A stretch of DNA of 64,000 nt from contig NZ_JAEQNB010000004.1 in the NCBI RefSeq assembly GCF_016722965.1, forward strand, positions 124,001 through 188,000. Direction: 5' to 3'. Each line of letters opens with the position of its first letter. Position 1 is the first letter of the stretch. Of this stretch, positions 7,209-14,042 are shown piece after piece. This DNA is from Tumebacillus amylolyticus. Lineage in GTDB: Bacteria; Bacillota; Bacilli; Tumebacillales; Tumebacillaceae. A program made the position numbers and the translations under genes. The notes beneath the pieces are model-generated. The model saw nothing but the letters and a program-made list of their open reading frames with translations, did no database searches and was not told the DNA's origin.

Positions 7209-8962
7209 TTCGCAACAGCGTCGTCGCCAAGATCTGGCTGACGATTATCTCGCTGTTCATCGTTGTGCTGCTTTTGCTCTCGATCTTCTTGGAGCAACTT
7301 TTCGACAACTACTTCTTGAAATCGGAGGAGGACCGCCTCGACGAGCGCATGGCGCACATGGCGGAAGTCCTCACCAACCCCGGCTATTCGCAAACGGAAG
7401 CAACGTTGATCATCAACGAGCTGGCGGTGGAAGAGAATGCAGAAAAACCGATGCAGATCGACCCGCCGTCCAGCGAGACGCTCATCGCCCATCTGAAGCC
7501 GGAAGACCTCAAGATTTTGGTCTCCGGCCAGGCGGTCATCCAGCGTGGCAAATCGCCGTACTGGGAGCCGAAGCTGGACAAAACCGAAGATTCGTTCTGG
7601 GTGCTTCAACCGTTGATCGTGCGAGGAGAGGTCGTCGGGCTCTTGTTCGTCGTCCAGCCCATTCATGCGGCCCAAGCGGTCGGAAAACTTCGTGAACTGC
7701 TGTTCTTCTCGGCGGGCCTCGGGGTTGTGCTGGCGACAGGTCTTGCCTTCGTCGTCTCCAAAAACCTCTCCAACCCGCTGCTGCAGATGAACAAAGTCGC
7801 CAAGCAGATGATGGAGGGTGACTTTCACGGCAAAGTGCAAGTCGTCACCCAAGACGAGGTCGGGATGCTCGGTCAATCTCTGAACACGCTGGCGTACAAG
7901 TTGGAGGAGAACATCGACAACCTCGAGCGGGAAAAGGAACAGCTCGCGTCGATCATCACGTCGATGAGCGACGGTGTCATCTCGGCAGACCTCAACGGTG
8001 CGATTACGCTTGCCAACCCGCAAGCTCGTCGGATGATTCGCGGGCAATGGTTGGTCGAGACGGGGGACCCGTCAGGCAAGACCTTGCCGCGCGACCTCTA
8101 CGATTTCGAACAATCCGTGATGAAAAACCGCCAAATCCTGCTGGACGAATTGCACTGGCAAGGCCGCGTCTTGCTCATCACGATGGCACCGCTCTATGAA
8201 AAAGACGGCGACACCCTCCGCGGGGTCGTCGCCGTCCTGCGCGACGTCACCGAAGAACGCACGCTCGACAAGATGCGCAAGGACTTCATCGCCAACGTCT
8301 CGCACGAACTGCGCACGCCGCTGGCGATGATGCAGGGGTATTCGGAAGCGTTGCTCGACGAGTTTGGGGACGACCCTGAACAACGGCAGGAATTGACGCA
8401 GATCATCCTCGACGAGACGCACCGCATGCGCCGTCTCGTCAACGACCTGCTCGACCTCGCCCAACTGGAATCCGGACAGTTTCAGATGTCGGAGGAGGAG
8501 CTCGACATGGCGAACCTCATCCGCCGTGTCGGACGCAAGTTTGCCACCGTCTCCAACGAGCGGGGCGTAGGGCTTGACTTGCACATCGATGAATCGAAAC
8601 TGCCCATGCTGGTCTACGGTGATCCGGATCGCTTGGAGCAAGTGTTTACGAACCTCGTGGACAACGCATTTCGTCACACGCCGTCCGGTGGTCGTTTGAC
8701 GCTTGATGTGACGGCGGACGACACGCTGATTCGCATCGCCGTCAAAGACACGGGCGAAGGCATCCCGCAAGAGGACCTGCCGTTTGTCTTTGAACGTTTT
8801 TACAAAGTCGACAAAGCCCGCACCCGCAGCAAGGGCGGCACGGGCTTGGGTCTTGCCATCACGCACAACATTGTCAAAAGCCACCACGGCGACATCGTCG
8901 TGGAGAGCGAAGTGGGCAAGGGGACGACGTTCAATGTCCTCCTGCCACGCTACAACGGCTAA
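7205..8962 (+). CDS. resE: Sensor histidine kinase ResE
   Basis: A 585-residue membrane kinase. Membrane helix 1 is at about 8-30, followed by an extracytoplasmic sensor of about 135 residues and helix 2 at about 168-188. A HAMP linker and a PAS domain (about 240-350) come next. The HisKA box is FIANVSHELRTPL with phospho-His 367. The HATPase domain shows NLVDNAFRHTP, DTGEGIP and GGTGLGLAI. It phosphorylates ResD in response to oxygen limitation or redox state. GTG start overlapping resD. Unlike B. subtilis, no sigX/rsiX follows; a strong bidirectional terminator ends the operon. Confidence 0.95.
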   Translation: MIRNSVVAKIWLTIISLFIVVLLLLSIFLEQLFDNYFLKSEEDRLDERMAHMAEVLTNPGYSQTEATLIINELAVEENAEKPMQIDPPSSETLIAHLKPEDLKILVSGQAVIQRGKSPYWEPKLDKTEDSFWVLQPLIVRGEVVGLLFVVQPIHAAQAVGKLRELLFFSAGLGVVLATGLAFVVSKNLSNPLLQMNKVAKQMMEGDFHGKVQVVTQDEVGMLGQSLNTLAYKLEENIDNLEREKEQLASIITSMSDGVISADLNGAITLANPQARRMIRGQWLVETGDPSGKTLPRDLYDFEQSVMKNRQILLDELHWQGRVLLITMAPLYEKDGDTLRGVVAVLRDVTEERTLDKMRKDFIANVSHELRTPLAMMQGYSEALLDEFGDDPEQRQELTQIILDETHRMRRLVNDLLDLAQLESGQFQMSEEELDMANLIRRVGRKFATVSNERGVGLDLHIDESKLPMLVYGDPDRLEQVFTNLVDNAFRHTPSGGRLTLDVTADDTLIRIAVKDTGEGIPQEDLPFVFERFYKVDKARTRSKGGTGLGLAITHNIVKSHHGDIVVESEVGKGTTFNVLLPRYNG

Positions 8963-9004
8963 AAAAGCGGTGTCCCACAGGAGTGGGAACACCGCTTTTT
9001 TTTT
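8961..9004. terminator. Bidirectional terminator between resE and the lipoprotein gene
   Basis: AAAAAAGCGGTGT...ACACCGCTTTTTTTT forms a long stem with an inner CCCAC/GTGGG. Both strands end in a T-run, and it serves both convergent genes. Confidence 0.9.
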
Positions 9005-9596
9005 ACATCTCCGGGAGCAGGCGCGAGACGATGTCGGCAATCTCGTCGCTGAGGCCGGTGATCGGTTTGCCCGCTCGTGCGGCGTTGATCAACTCACGCG
9101 TGCGGGTGATGGTGTCGATGTCGGAGGAGACGATGGCTCGGTATCCCTTGCCGGTGCGCTCCGCCGCTTCCTTGACGGAAAACTTGATCGTGTCGATCTT
9201 CGAGCCGGTGATATTGTCGGCGAGGTCGATCCCGACCAGCGCCGTTTTACCGGTCAAGAGCACGGCTGCACGTTCTACACCGTTGATGCGCGTGACGACG
9301 TTCGAGATTTCGTTGGCTTGTTGAGTCAGCGTCTTGCCGGCAGACGTGTTGTAGTCGGCGATCTTCGGTGCGCGCAGGGAGTAGTCCGGCTTGCGGATCT
9401 CCGAGACTTGCGCTTTGTTCGGGTTTTTCTCGGCAGGCGATGATTTGTCGGCCTGCTGGTTTTGCACGCCTTCGGACGTGCGTTGGTTTGGCGTGTCTTT
9501 TTGCAAAGCTTGCGGGAGAATTTTTTGGCTGCAACCTGTAAGACCCGTCGCGAGGACGAGCGACAGAGCTACAGGGAGTAGTCGAGAGATTTTCAT
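9003..9596 (-). CDS. YhcN/YlaJ-family sporulation lipoprotein
   Basis: A 197-residue lipoprotein. Signal peptide MKISRLLPVALSLVLATG leads to lipobox LTGC, followed by a Gln/Lys/Pro-rich linker to about residue 75. The YhcN/YlaJ domain has VTRINGVERAAVLLTGKTALVGID and a TITRTRELINAARAG helix. The start is taken at 9596 because AAGGAGGGGTG precedes it; a longer reading to 9698 adds 34 residues without a signal peptide. It is convergent with resE. The role is presumed spore-envelope associated, by family only. Confidence 0.88.
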   Translation of the reverse strand: MKISRLLPVALSLVLATGLTGCSQKILPQALQKDTPNQRTSEGVQNQQADKSSPAEKNPNKAQVSEIRKPDYSLRAPKIADYNTSAGKTLTQQANEISNVVTRINGVERAAVLLTGKTALVGIDLADNITGSKIDTIKFSVKEAAERTGKGYRAIVSSDIDTITRTRELINAARAGKPITGLSDEIADIVSRLLPEM

Positions 9597-9696
9597 AGTC
9601 GGCACCCCTCCTTGTCGGTAGTGTGCCCAGCATGAAAGGAACGATATCGGGTAATTCTTGACTATAGAAGCGTTTGGAAAGGAGATCAAAACAAGC

Positions 9697-9861
9697 ATGA
9701 GTTGGGTGTATTATGGCAAACTGTTCGACACGAAGTTCCAAGCCGGTTGTCTCGCCGACCGTTTTCGTCAAGATTGGTGGAGCAACGGGTACACCTCCCC
9801 GTCGTTTGTAGGCATTTACCGAACCAACAAGGGCAGGTACGGAGTGAAATACCTCCAATAA
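9697..9861 (+). CDS. Small hypothetical protein (54 aa)
   Basis: The predicted 54-residue protein is rich in aromatics (WVYYGKLF, RQDWWSNGY, YRTNKGRYGVKYLQ) with a single Cys. It shows no signal peptide and no membrane helix. The ATG at 9697 has an AAAGGAG site 12 bases upstream. I recognise no family; the basic-aromatic alternation could be one small beta domain. It lies between the divergent lipoprotein gene and the CoA-binding protein gene. Confidence 0.55.
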   Translation: MSWVYYGKLFDTKFQAGCLADRFRQDWWSNGYTSPSFVGIYRTNKGRYGVKYLQ

Positions 9862-9865
9862 ATTG

Positions 9866-9883
9866 TGTTTCCACGTGGAACAA
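9866..9883. repeat. parS-like palindrome TTCCACGTGGAA
   Basis: A 12-bp perfect palindrome (9869-9880) sits within attGT-gTTTCCACGTGGAACaat. Its core TTYCACGTGRAA matches the centre of the Bacillota parS/ParB site (TGTTNCACGTGAAACA), with mismatches in the outer bases. It also overlaps a poor -35 of the CoA-binding protein gene (TTTCCA, then TATTAT at 9891), so it could instead be an operator. Confidence 0.35.
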
Positions 9884-9903
9884 TTCTAAATATTATAGAA
9901 AAT

Positions 9904-9910
9904 TGTCGAA
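9904..9910 (+). promoter_or_regulatory. Possible Spo0A box (TGTCGAA)
   Basis: An exact TGTCGAA lies just before the AAAAGGAGTG ribosome site of the CoA-binding protein gene. It is one of three such exact boxes found in upstream regions of this window. Confidence 0.3.
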
Positions 9911-9927
9911 AAAAGGAGTGTTGTCAC

Positions 9928-10359
9928 ATGTCCAATTTCCAAAATCCGACGGATGAAGAACTGGTCAACGTCCTCAAAAGAAGCAAAGACATCGCGGTGG
10001 TCGGTCTGTCCGGCGAAGTGACCAAACCGTCCCACAAAGTGGCAGAGTATCTGCAATCGCAAGGGTATGAACTCATCCCGATCAATCCGAATCTCGACTC
10101 CGTGCTCGGTCGCAAGTCGCACAAAAGTTTGCTGGATGTAGAAGGAAACGTCGACATCGTCAACGTGTTCCGTCGCAGTCATGAATTGATGGAGATCGTC
10201 GAACAAGCGATCCAAATCAAAGCAAAAGTGGTGTGGGCGCAATTGGAGATTGCCGATGAAGCGGCGGCCAAGCGAGCACAGGAAGCCGGAATTACCGTCG
10301 TGATGGACAAATGCTTGAAAATCGAACACGCCCGCTTGTTGGGCAAAGAAAAGCTCTAA
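9928..10359 (+). CDS. CoA-binding domain protein (YccU type)
   Basis: A 143-residue single Rossmann-type domain with the CoA-binding family pattern: IAVVGLSGEVTKPSHKVAEYL near the N-terminus, YELIPINPN, VDIVNVFRRS and a C-terminal VVMDKCLKIEH. Members resemble the CoA-binding half of succinyl-CoA synthetase alpha chain but stand alone, and their physiological role is not settled. The start is ATG at 9928 with AAAAGGAGTG. It is followed by a large hairpin, so it is probably monocistronic. Confidence 0.88.
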   Translation: MSNFQNPTDEELVNVLKRSKDIAVVGLSGEVTKPSHKVAEYLQSQGYELIPINPNLDSVLGRKSHKSLLDVEGNVDIVNVFRRSHELMEIVEQAIQIKAKVVWAQLEIADEAAAKRAQEAGITVVMDKCLKIEHARLLGKEKL

Positions 10360-10381
10360 ACTCCCTCAGGGTACACCCCAA

Positions 10382-10455
10382 AAAACACCTCCGCCCACAC
10401 ACTTTACAAATGCTTCGTTGTCTGTAAAATGTGTGGAGGGGAGGTGTTTTGGCTT
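10382..10455 (+). terminator. Large imperfect hairpin after the CoA-binding gene
   Basis: The arms AAAACACCTCC...CCACACA...TTTACA (10382-10408) and TGTAAAATGTGTGG...GGAGGTGTTTT (10423-10450) pair over about 24 positions. TTTT and GGCTTTT follow. The right arm contains the GGAGGGGAGG that would serve as ribosome site for the tiny ORF at 10459, so it may also act as a translational switch. Confidence 0.6.
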
Positions 10456-10458
10456 TTG

Positions 10459-10575
10459 ATGAAACAACTTGCAATGTTTTTGTGTGTATTTGGAATTCTC
10501 GGACTGGTCTATATCGGAGCTGTTGAGAAGCGGATTCCGATCAATACCGTCGTCGCGGCGGCTGTGTCACGCTGA
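10459..10575 (+). CDS. Tiny single-pass membrane peptide (38 aa), tentative
   Basis: The reading frame begins MKQLAMFLCVFGILGLVYIG and ends EKRIPINTVVAAAVSR, a single hydrophobic helix with a basic tail. A GGAGGGGAGG stretch lies about 13 bases upstream. Its start lies immediately after the large hairpin at 10382-10450. No family is recognised. The size and lack of homologues leave open that it is not translated. Confidence 0.4.
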   Translation: MKQLAMFLCVFGILGLVYIGAVEKRIPINTVVAAAVSR

Positions 10576-10609
10576 ACGGGGCATACTAGGCGAAAAGGAG
10601 TTGCGCCTA

Positions 10610-11095
10610 ATGCCGAATGTTGACAAAAGCCAAGACAAGAGCAAGGACAAGAACCAGCCCCCTTCCACATTGCCTAAGGCGATGGAGAAGCGCATCTCGC
10701 TGAAATGGCTGACCCTGCAGGCGCTCGACAACGCCGTCGCCCGCTTGCAAGCGCAGGGCGGTCAACCCCGCGTGACGATCTTGACGGCATACGGACGGAT
10801 TGCAGGTGAACTGCAGGAGATTCAATCTTCGTACGCGGAGTCGTTTCACGAGGCGGAGAACGGGCGATTGACCCCGGACGTCTCCTCGATGGTCACGCAC
10901 TTGCGAAGCGAGATGTTACGCACGTTGGAAGAGCAAGAAAAGCAACTCGAAATCATCGACACAGCCCCGATCTTGTCCTTGAAGAACGTCGTGCTCACTC
11001 AAGGGGGACAAGAATCGGTCTCGATGCCACAGTTGACCCTGTTTGCCGACCAAGTGATCGGGTTCACGCTGGAGGAAGTTCCCACCGTGCACTAA
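10610..11095 (+). CDS. Conserved hypothetical protein (161 aa)
   Basis: A soluble 161-residue protein. The N-terminal 25 residues are charged (DKSQDKSKDKNQ) and probably disordered. They are followed by a mixed domain with SLKWLTLQALDNAVARLQ, VTILTAYGRIAGELQEIQ and a helical LRSEMLRTLEEQEKQLEI, and then a beta-rich end that includes LSLKNVVLTQGGQES. No catalytic motif or known family was recognised. The ATG at 10610 is preceded by AAAAGGAG. Longer starts upstream overlap the tiny membrane ORF in another frame. It is followed by a clean terminator. Confidence 0.75.
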   Translation: MPNVDKSQDKSKDKNQPPSTLPKAMEKRISLKWLTLQALDNAVARLQAQGGQPRVTILTAYGRIAGELQEIQSSYAESFHEAENGRLTPDVSSMVTHLRSEMLRTLEEQEKQLEIIDTAPILSLKNVVLTQGGQESVSMPQLTLFADQVIGFTLEEVPTVH

Positions 11096-11143
11096 ATCTT
11101 GTCAGAGGTAGGGAGCTATGGTAGGATGGGAGTGCTGAAATGT

Positions 11144-11173
11144 CCGTCTCCAAGTATGAGGAGACGGTTTTTT
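11144..11173 (+). terminator. Rho-independent terminator before thiE
   Basis: CCGTCTCC / GGAGACGG (8 bp, 8-base loop) is followed by TTTTTT. No TPP riboswitch core was found in the region before thiE. Confidence 0.85.
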
Positions 11174-11213
11174 GTATGTGATATGACGGACAAAGAGCGA
11201 GGCTTGGGGTACA

Positions 11214-11849
11214 ATGGATACAAGACTCTATGTGATAACGGGTCATGCGTTTTACAAGGGACGCTCGTTGGAAGATGTGATCGCGGCCGCCATTCGCGGC
11301 GGTGCCGATTGCATCCAATTGCGCGAGAAGGACTATACCGGGCGTCAACTGTTGGAAGCCGGACATGTGTTGCGCCGCTTGACTCGTGAGGCGGGCGTAA
11401 ACTTGATCATCAACGACCGGATCGACGTGGCGAAAGCGGTCGATGCGGACGGCGTCCATCTCGGTCAAGGCGACCTGCCGATCGAAGTGGCGCGCGAGAT
11501 CTTGGGCGCGGGCAAGATCGTCGGAGTCTCCACGCACAACGTCGAGGAAGCGCTGGCGGCGGAACGTGCCGGAGCCGACTACATCGGCCTCGGACCGATG
11601 AAACCGACGCAGACGAAGCTCGACACCGACCCGGTCGTCGGACCGGCGGGCGTGCTGGCCGTACGACGAGCGGTGCAACTCCCCATCGTGGCGATTGGTG
11701 GAATCAAGGCAGAAGACACCGCCGAGATCATTCGCAACGGCGCGAACTCCGTAGCGGTTATTTCCGCTGTGGTCGGAGCTGAAGATGTGGAAACTGCGGC
11801 ACGTGTGATTCGCGGGATCGTGGACAGAGAGAGGGGGAACCGGGCATGA
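11214..11849 (+). CDS. thiE: Thiamine-phosphate synthase
   Basis: A 211-residue TIM-barrel enzyme that joins hydroxymethylpyrimidine diphosphate to the thiazole phosphate carboxylate, giving thiamine monophosphate. Seen motifs: QLREKDYTGR (pyrophosphate site), LIINDRIDVA, DGVHLGQGDLP, GVSTHN, YIGLGPMKPTQTK and AIGGIKAEDTAEI. Length is normal. The ATG at 11214 has only a weak TTGGGG site. The stop overlaps the thiS start. With thiS and thiG it forms a compact thiazole/thiamine operon; thiF, thiO and thiC are not in the window. Confidence 0.95.
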   Translation: MDTRLYVITGHAFYKGRSLEDVIAAAIRGGADCIQLREKDYTGRQLLEAGHVLRRLTREAGVNLIINDRIDVAKAVDADGVHLGQGDLPIEVAREILGAGKIVGVSTHNVEEALAAERAGADYIGLGPMKPTQTKLDTDPVVGPAGVLAVRRAVQLPIVAIGGIKAEDTAEIIRNGANSVAVISAVVGAEDVETAARVIRGIVDRERGNRA

Positions 11850-12049
11850 AGCTGATCATTAACGGTCAAGAGCGCGAAGTGGACAACCTGACCACGCTTG
11901 CAGACGTGGTGGGGCACTTCGGCTTGAACGAGCGCATCATCGTCATTGAGCACAACTTGAACATCATCCCCCGTGAGCTGTATGCAGAAACGGCTGTGTC
12001 CGACGGGGACAAGATCGAGATCGTCCATTTCGTCGGCGGCGGCTGCTAA
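11846..12049 (+). CDS. thiS: Sulfur carrier protein ThiS, with an extra C-terminal Cys
   Basis: A 67-residue ubiquitin-fold sulfur carrier for thiazole synthesis. MKLIINGQEREV, a central ERIIVIEHNLNIIPR and the tail KIEIVHFVGGG are typical. The frame ends GGGC then TAA. Classical ThiS ends in Gly-Gly, whose carboxylate is adenylated and thiolated, so the extra Cys would have to be removed or tolerated. Overlap with thiE by ATGA implies coupling. The call is secure; the unusual tail is what the sequence shows directly. Confidence 0.93.
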   Translation: MKLIINGQEREVDNLTTLADVVGHFGLNERIIVIEHNLNIIPRELYAETAVSDGDKIEIVHFVGGGC

Positions 12050-12087
12050 ATAACTTTTTTTGTACATAGAAGGAGTGTCGAAACAGC

Positions 12088-12864
12088 ATGGCTGAAGAAC
12101 ATCTCAAAATTGGCTCGTACACGTTCAAATCCCGACTGTTGCTTGGAACCGGCAAGTTCTCAGACTTGGATGTCCAACAACAGGCGGTTGATGCTTCGGA
12201 AACGGAAGTGCTGACGTTTGCCATCCGTCGTCTGAACATCGACAACCCGGACAACCCGAACTTCTTGGAACGACTTGATCTCAAAAAGTACACCTTGCTC
12301 CCGAACACCGCCGGTGCTCAAACTGCGGAGGAAGCGGTTCGGATCGCCCGTCTGGCGAAAGCATCCGGACTGTGCGACATGATCAAAGTCGAAGTCATCG
12401 GGGACATGCGCACGTTGTTGCCGGACCCGATCGGCACTTTGAAAGCGACGGAGATGCTCGTCAAGGAAGGCTTCACCGTCTTGCCGTACACTTCGGACGA
12501 CCCGATTCTGGCGCGTCACTTGGTGGAAGCGGGCGCTGCGGCGATCATGCCGGGCGCGTCTCCGATCGGTTCGGGCCTTGGTCTGTTGAACCCGCACTAT
12601 CTGTCGTTCATCATCGAAGAAGCGAAAGTCCCGGTCATCGTCGACGCAGGCGTCGGCTCTCCGGCTGACGTCGCCGCCGCGATGGAATTGGGCGCAGATG
12701 CGGTGCTGTTGAACACGGCAGTTGCCGGCGCGAAAAACCCGGTGTTGATGGCGGAAGCGATGAAGCTCGCCATCGAAGCGGGTCGCAAAGGGTTCTTGGC
12801 AGGTCGTATCGCCAAGAAACGCTATGCGAATGCGTCCTCACCGATGGACATGATGATTGAATAG
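12088..12864 (+). CDS. thiG: Thiazole synthase
   Basis: A 258-residue TIM-barrel enzyme. It forms the thiazole ring from deoxyxylulose 5-phosphate, dehydroglycine and ThiS-thiocarboxylate. Visible are [10 protein letters not shown], the Schiff-base lysine in the MIKVEVIGD strand, [30 protein letters not shown] and [30 protein letters not shown] lies upstream of the ATG. It follows thiS by 38 bases and is the last gene of the thi group. Confidence 0.95.
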   Translation: MAEEHLKIGSYTFKSRLLLGTGKFSDLDVQQQAVDASETEVLTFAIRRLNIDNPDNPNFLERLDLKKYTLLPNTAGAQTAEEAVRIARLAKASGLCDMIKVEVIGDMRTLLPDPIGTLKATEMLVKEGFTVLPYTSDDPILARHLVEAGAAAIMPGASPIGSGLGLLNPHYLSFIIEEAKVPVIVDAGVGSPADVAAAMELGADAVLLNTAVAGAKNPVLMAEAMKLAIEAGRKGFLAGRIAKKRYANASSPMDMMIE

Positions 12865-12899
12865 CACAAAGTAGAGCTGAGGAAAGGTGAGTGGGAGAG

Positions 12900-13715
12900 A
12901 TGAGAACCGATTACCACGTACATACGGAACGCGGTCCGTATACGGTGGAATGGCTTGAGGAATTCATTCGCACAGCAAGCGAACGCGGTGTGGGAGAACT
13001 GGGGATCTCGGAACACGGGTACCGATTTGCTCAGACTCGCCCACTGTTTCACAACGCGTGGACAGACGAGCGGCGGACGGAAGACCTGGACGAGTACATG
13101 CAGATGTTCAAGGACGCGAAGAAAGCGGGGCACAACGTCAAGTTTGGCCTCGAGCTCGACTACATCCCCGGCCGCGATGCCGAGATGCGGGACTTTATCA
13201 AGAGCTATCCGTTCGATTATGTGATCGGCTCGATTCACTGGATCGGCGAAGACTTTGGGTTTGACACGCCGCAGTACTTGGCGCAATGGAACGACTGGGA
13301 CGTGAAGGACGCGTACCGCGAGTATTTCGAAATTCTGCTGCAACTCTCCGACTCTCGGATGTTCGATTTCGTCGGGCACCCCGATGTGATCAAGGTATAC
13401 GGTCACGAACCGGACGATGCGGTGTTCTTGCAACGCTGGTACGAGCGTCTGGCGAAGTCGTTTGCCACCAACGATCAGGTGATCGAAGTCTCAACGGCCG
13501 GGTGGAGGAAGCCGGTGAACAAAGTCTACCCGGCCCCGAATTTCCTGCGCGCTTGCTTTGCGGAGCGGGTGCCGATCGTCTTGAACTCTGACGCCCACCG
13601 CCCGGAGGACGTCGGAGCCGATTATGATCGCGCTGTCGAGTACATCCAGAGTGTCGGCTACAAGCAGATCGTCACATTCTCTCAACACGAGCGGACCCTC
13701 GTAACGCTCACCTAA
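12900..13715 (+). CDS. PHP-domain phosphatase, histidinol-phosphatase (HisK/HisJ) family
   Basis: A 271-residue PHP-fold metal-dependent phosphoesterase. Metal-ligand motifs in order are DYHVHTE, ISEHGY, GLELDYIPG, GSIHWIG, VGHPDVIK and LNSDAHRPEDVG. This fits HisK-type histidinol-phosphatase, but no other his gene is nearby, so another small phosphate ester is possible. The start is the ATG at 12900; an in-frame GTG at 12891 has a slightly better AGGAAAGG position. A bidirectional terminator follows. Confidence 0.85.
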   Translation: MRTDYHVHTERGPYTVEWLEEFIRTASERGVGELGISEHGYRFAQTRPLFHNAWTDERRTEDLDEYMQMFKDAKKAGHNVKFGLELDYIPGRDAEMRDFIKSYPFDYVIGSIHWIGEDFGFDTPQYLAQWNDWDVKDAYREYFEILLQLSDSRMFDFVGHPDVIKVYGHEPDDAVFLQRWYERLAKSFATNDQVIEVSTAGWRKPVNKVYPAPNFLRACFAERVPIVLNSDAHRPEDVGADYDRAVEYIQSVGYKQIVTFSQHERTLVTLT

Positions 13716-13731
13716 CTCTACTGATTGCACG

Positions 13732-13771
13732 AAAAAGGAGACGGACCGCACGCGCGGACGTCTCCTTTTTT
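13732..13771. terminator. Bidirectional terminator
   Basis: AAAAAGGAGACG / CGTCTCCTTTTTT has an inner CCGC/GCGG. It ends the PHP gene and the converging small secreted-protein gene. Confidence 0.88.
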
Positions 13772-13785
13772 GACTTCGTGCTTGC

Positions 13786-14028
13786 TTACGGGGTGGTCGG
13801 GGGCTGTTCCGGGCAGGTGGTTGTCGTCGACGTATCTGTGGTGGTGGTGGTGTCCGTAGGTTCGGTCGTGGTGGTCCCGTCTGTAGTCGGCGTTGTGGTT
13901 GTGGTTGTGGTTGTCGAGGTGGGGCACGTCATCCAGTACGGCGGTTCGTTGTCAGCCGGTGCCGGCGCCGGGACGAGTGCAGTCACAAAGAGCCCGATCA
14001 GTGCGAGGATGCAGAGACTTTTTTTCAT
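13786..14028 (-). CDS. Small secreted Thr-rich protein
   Basis: An 80-residue protein with a signal peptide (MKKSLCILALIGLFVTALVP, cleavage near APADN). The mature part is dominated by Thr runs broken by Pro, Asp and Glu, with two Cys framing the Thr region (TCP near residue 35 and TCPEQPPTTP at the end). It starts 14 bases after the XRE-TPR regulator gene on the same strand and has an AGAGGGGG site, so the two are likely co-transcribed. This order resembles RRNPP regulator/propeptide pairs, although an 80-residue Thr-rich product is unlike usual Phr-type pheromones. A cell-surface spacer protein is the alternative. Confidence 0.7.
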   Translation of the reverse strand: MKKSLCILALIGLFVTALVPAPAPADNEPPYWMTCPTSTTTTTTTTPTTDGTTTTEPTDTTTTTDTSTTTTCPEQPPTTP

Positions 14029-14042
14029 AACGATTTCCCCCT

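Noticed and set aside
11100-11213. TPP riboswitch before thiE
   Set aside because: The conserved CUGAGA and ACCUG elements are not present; only a terminator hairpin was found.
12891-12899. GTG at 12891 as the start of the PHP phosphatase
   Set aside because: Kept as an alternative only. The ATG at 12900 gives a protein starting MRTDYHVH, as is usual for the family.
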